Below are positions 14,381-14,425 of a stretch of DNA of 14,425 bases, piece by piece (position 1 is the first letter of the stretch; each line of letters opens with the position of its first letter). The notes beneath the pieces were generated by a model. That model had not been told where the DNA came from. It did no database searches and saw nothing but the letters and a program-made list of their open reading frames with translations. The stretch comes from Chloroflexi bacterium RBG_16_48_8 (lineage in GTDB: Bacteria > Chloroflexota > Anaerolineae > Anaerolineales > E44-bin32). The stretch is from NCBI GenBank assembly GCA_001795115.1, contig MGNI01000221.1:5056-19480 (forward strand). The letters are read 5' to 3'. The position numbers and the translations under genes were made by a program.

Positions 14381-14425
14381 AGGCAGTGTCCTTTATAAGA
14401 AGCCCTATACGAGATGTCGTGGCAC

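Noticed and set aside
1..14425. Similarity of the window ends (GTCGTG near both edges) as a possible direct repeat or circular junction
   Set aside because: The shared string is only a few bases long and the ends read into unrelated genes; it is not evidence of circularity.

Overview
All convincing genes lie on the minus strand, so the window is transcribed from right to left. GC content looks moderate and the genes are tightly packed, with overlapping stops and starts and strong purine-rich ribosome sites. The gene mix suggests an anaerobic or facultative bacterium, probably Chloroflexota (Anaerolineae-like). The pointers are an NrfD-type molybdoenzyme, a small MYIDPNTGG membrane protein beside an alkaline-phosphatase-fold enzyme, and a DUF4405 protein paired with a small anchored soluble protein. 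This assignment comes from remembered family patterns, not a search, and is tentative.

Region A (about 12430-14380) is regulation and maturation. A complete NarL/FixJ-type response regulator (13727-14380) ends at a good intrinsic terminator. Next comes a TorD-type molybdoenzyme chaperone with a degenerate receiver-like domain fused in front of it.

Region B (7930-12345) encodes a complete three-subunit complex iron-sulfur molybdoenzyme. It has a Tat-exported catalytic subunit of about 901 residues, a four-cluster ferredoxin-like subunit and an NrfD/PsrC quinone-interacting anchor. The substrate cannot be told from sequence alone. A short leader ORF overlaps the start of the catalytic gene (ATGA), and a hairpin lies inside it. 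A perfect 14-bp stem-loop follows the last gene.

Region C (6439-7682) is a two-gene unit: an internally duplicated DUF4405 membrane protein, probably a b-type haem or quinone-linked electron carrier, and a membrane-anchored protein with a compact C-terminal domain. About 0.6 kb with no convincing gene follows, including a possible frameshifted remnant.

Region D (4133-5880) is an AT-richer AbiE toxin-antitoxin module (AbiEi antitoxin, AbiEii nucleotidyltransferase toxin) with a recognisable promoter and a palindrome just downstream of it. It looks horizontally acquired.

Region E (1-4012) is a set of sulfate- and phosphate-ester proteins: a sulfotransferase that lacks an ATG start, a 66-residue membrane protein, an alkaline-phosphatase-superfamily phosphodiesterase/transferase, a polytopic membrane protein and a truncated sulfatase-fold protein whose nucleophile position is threonine. 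Together they suggest modification of an envelope polymer or lipid, but the substrate is unknown.

I found no rRNA, tRNA, CRISPR array or intact insertion sequence.
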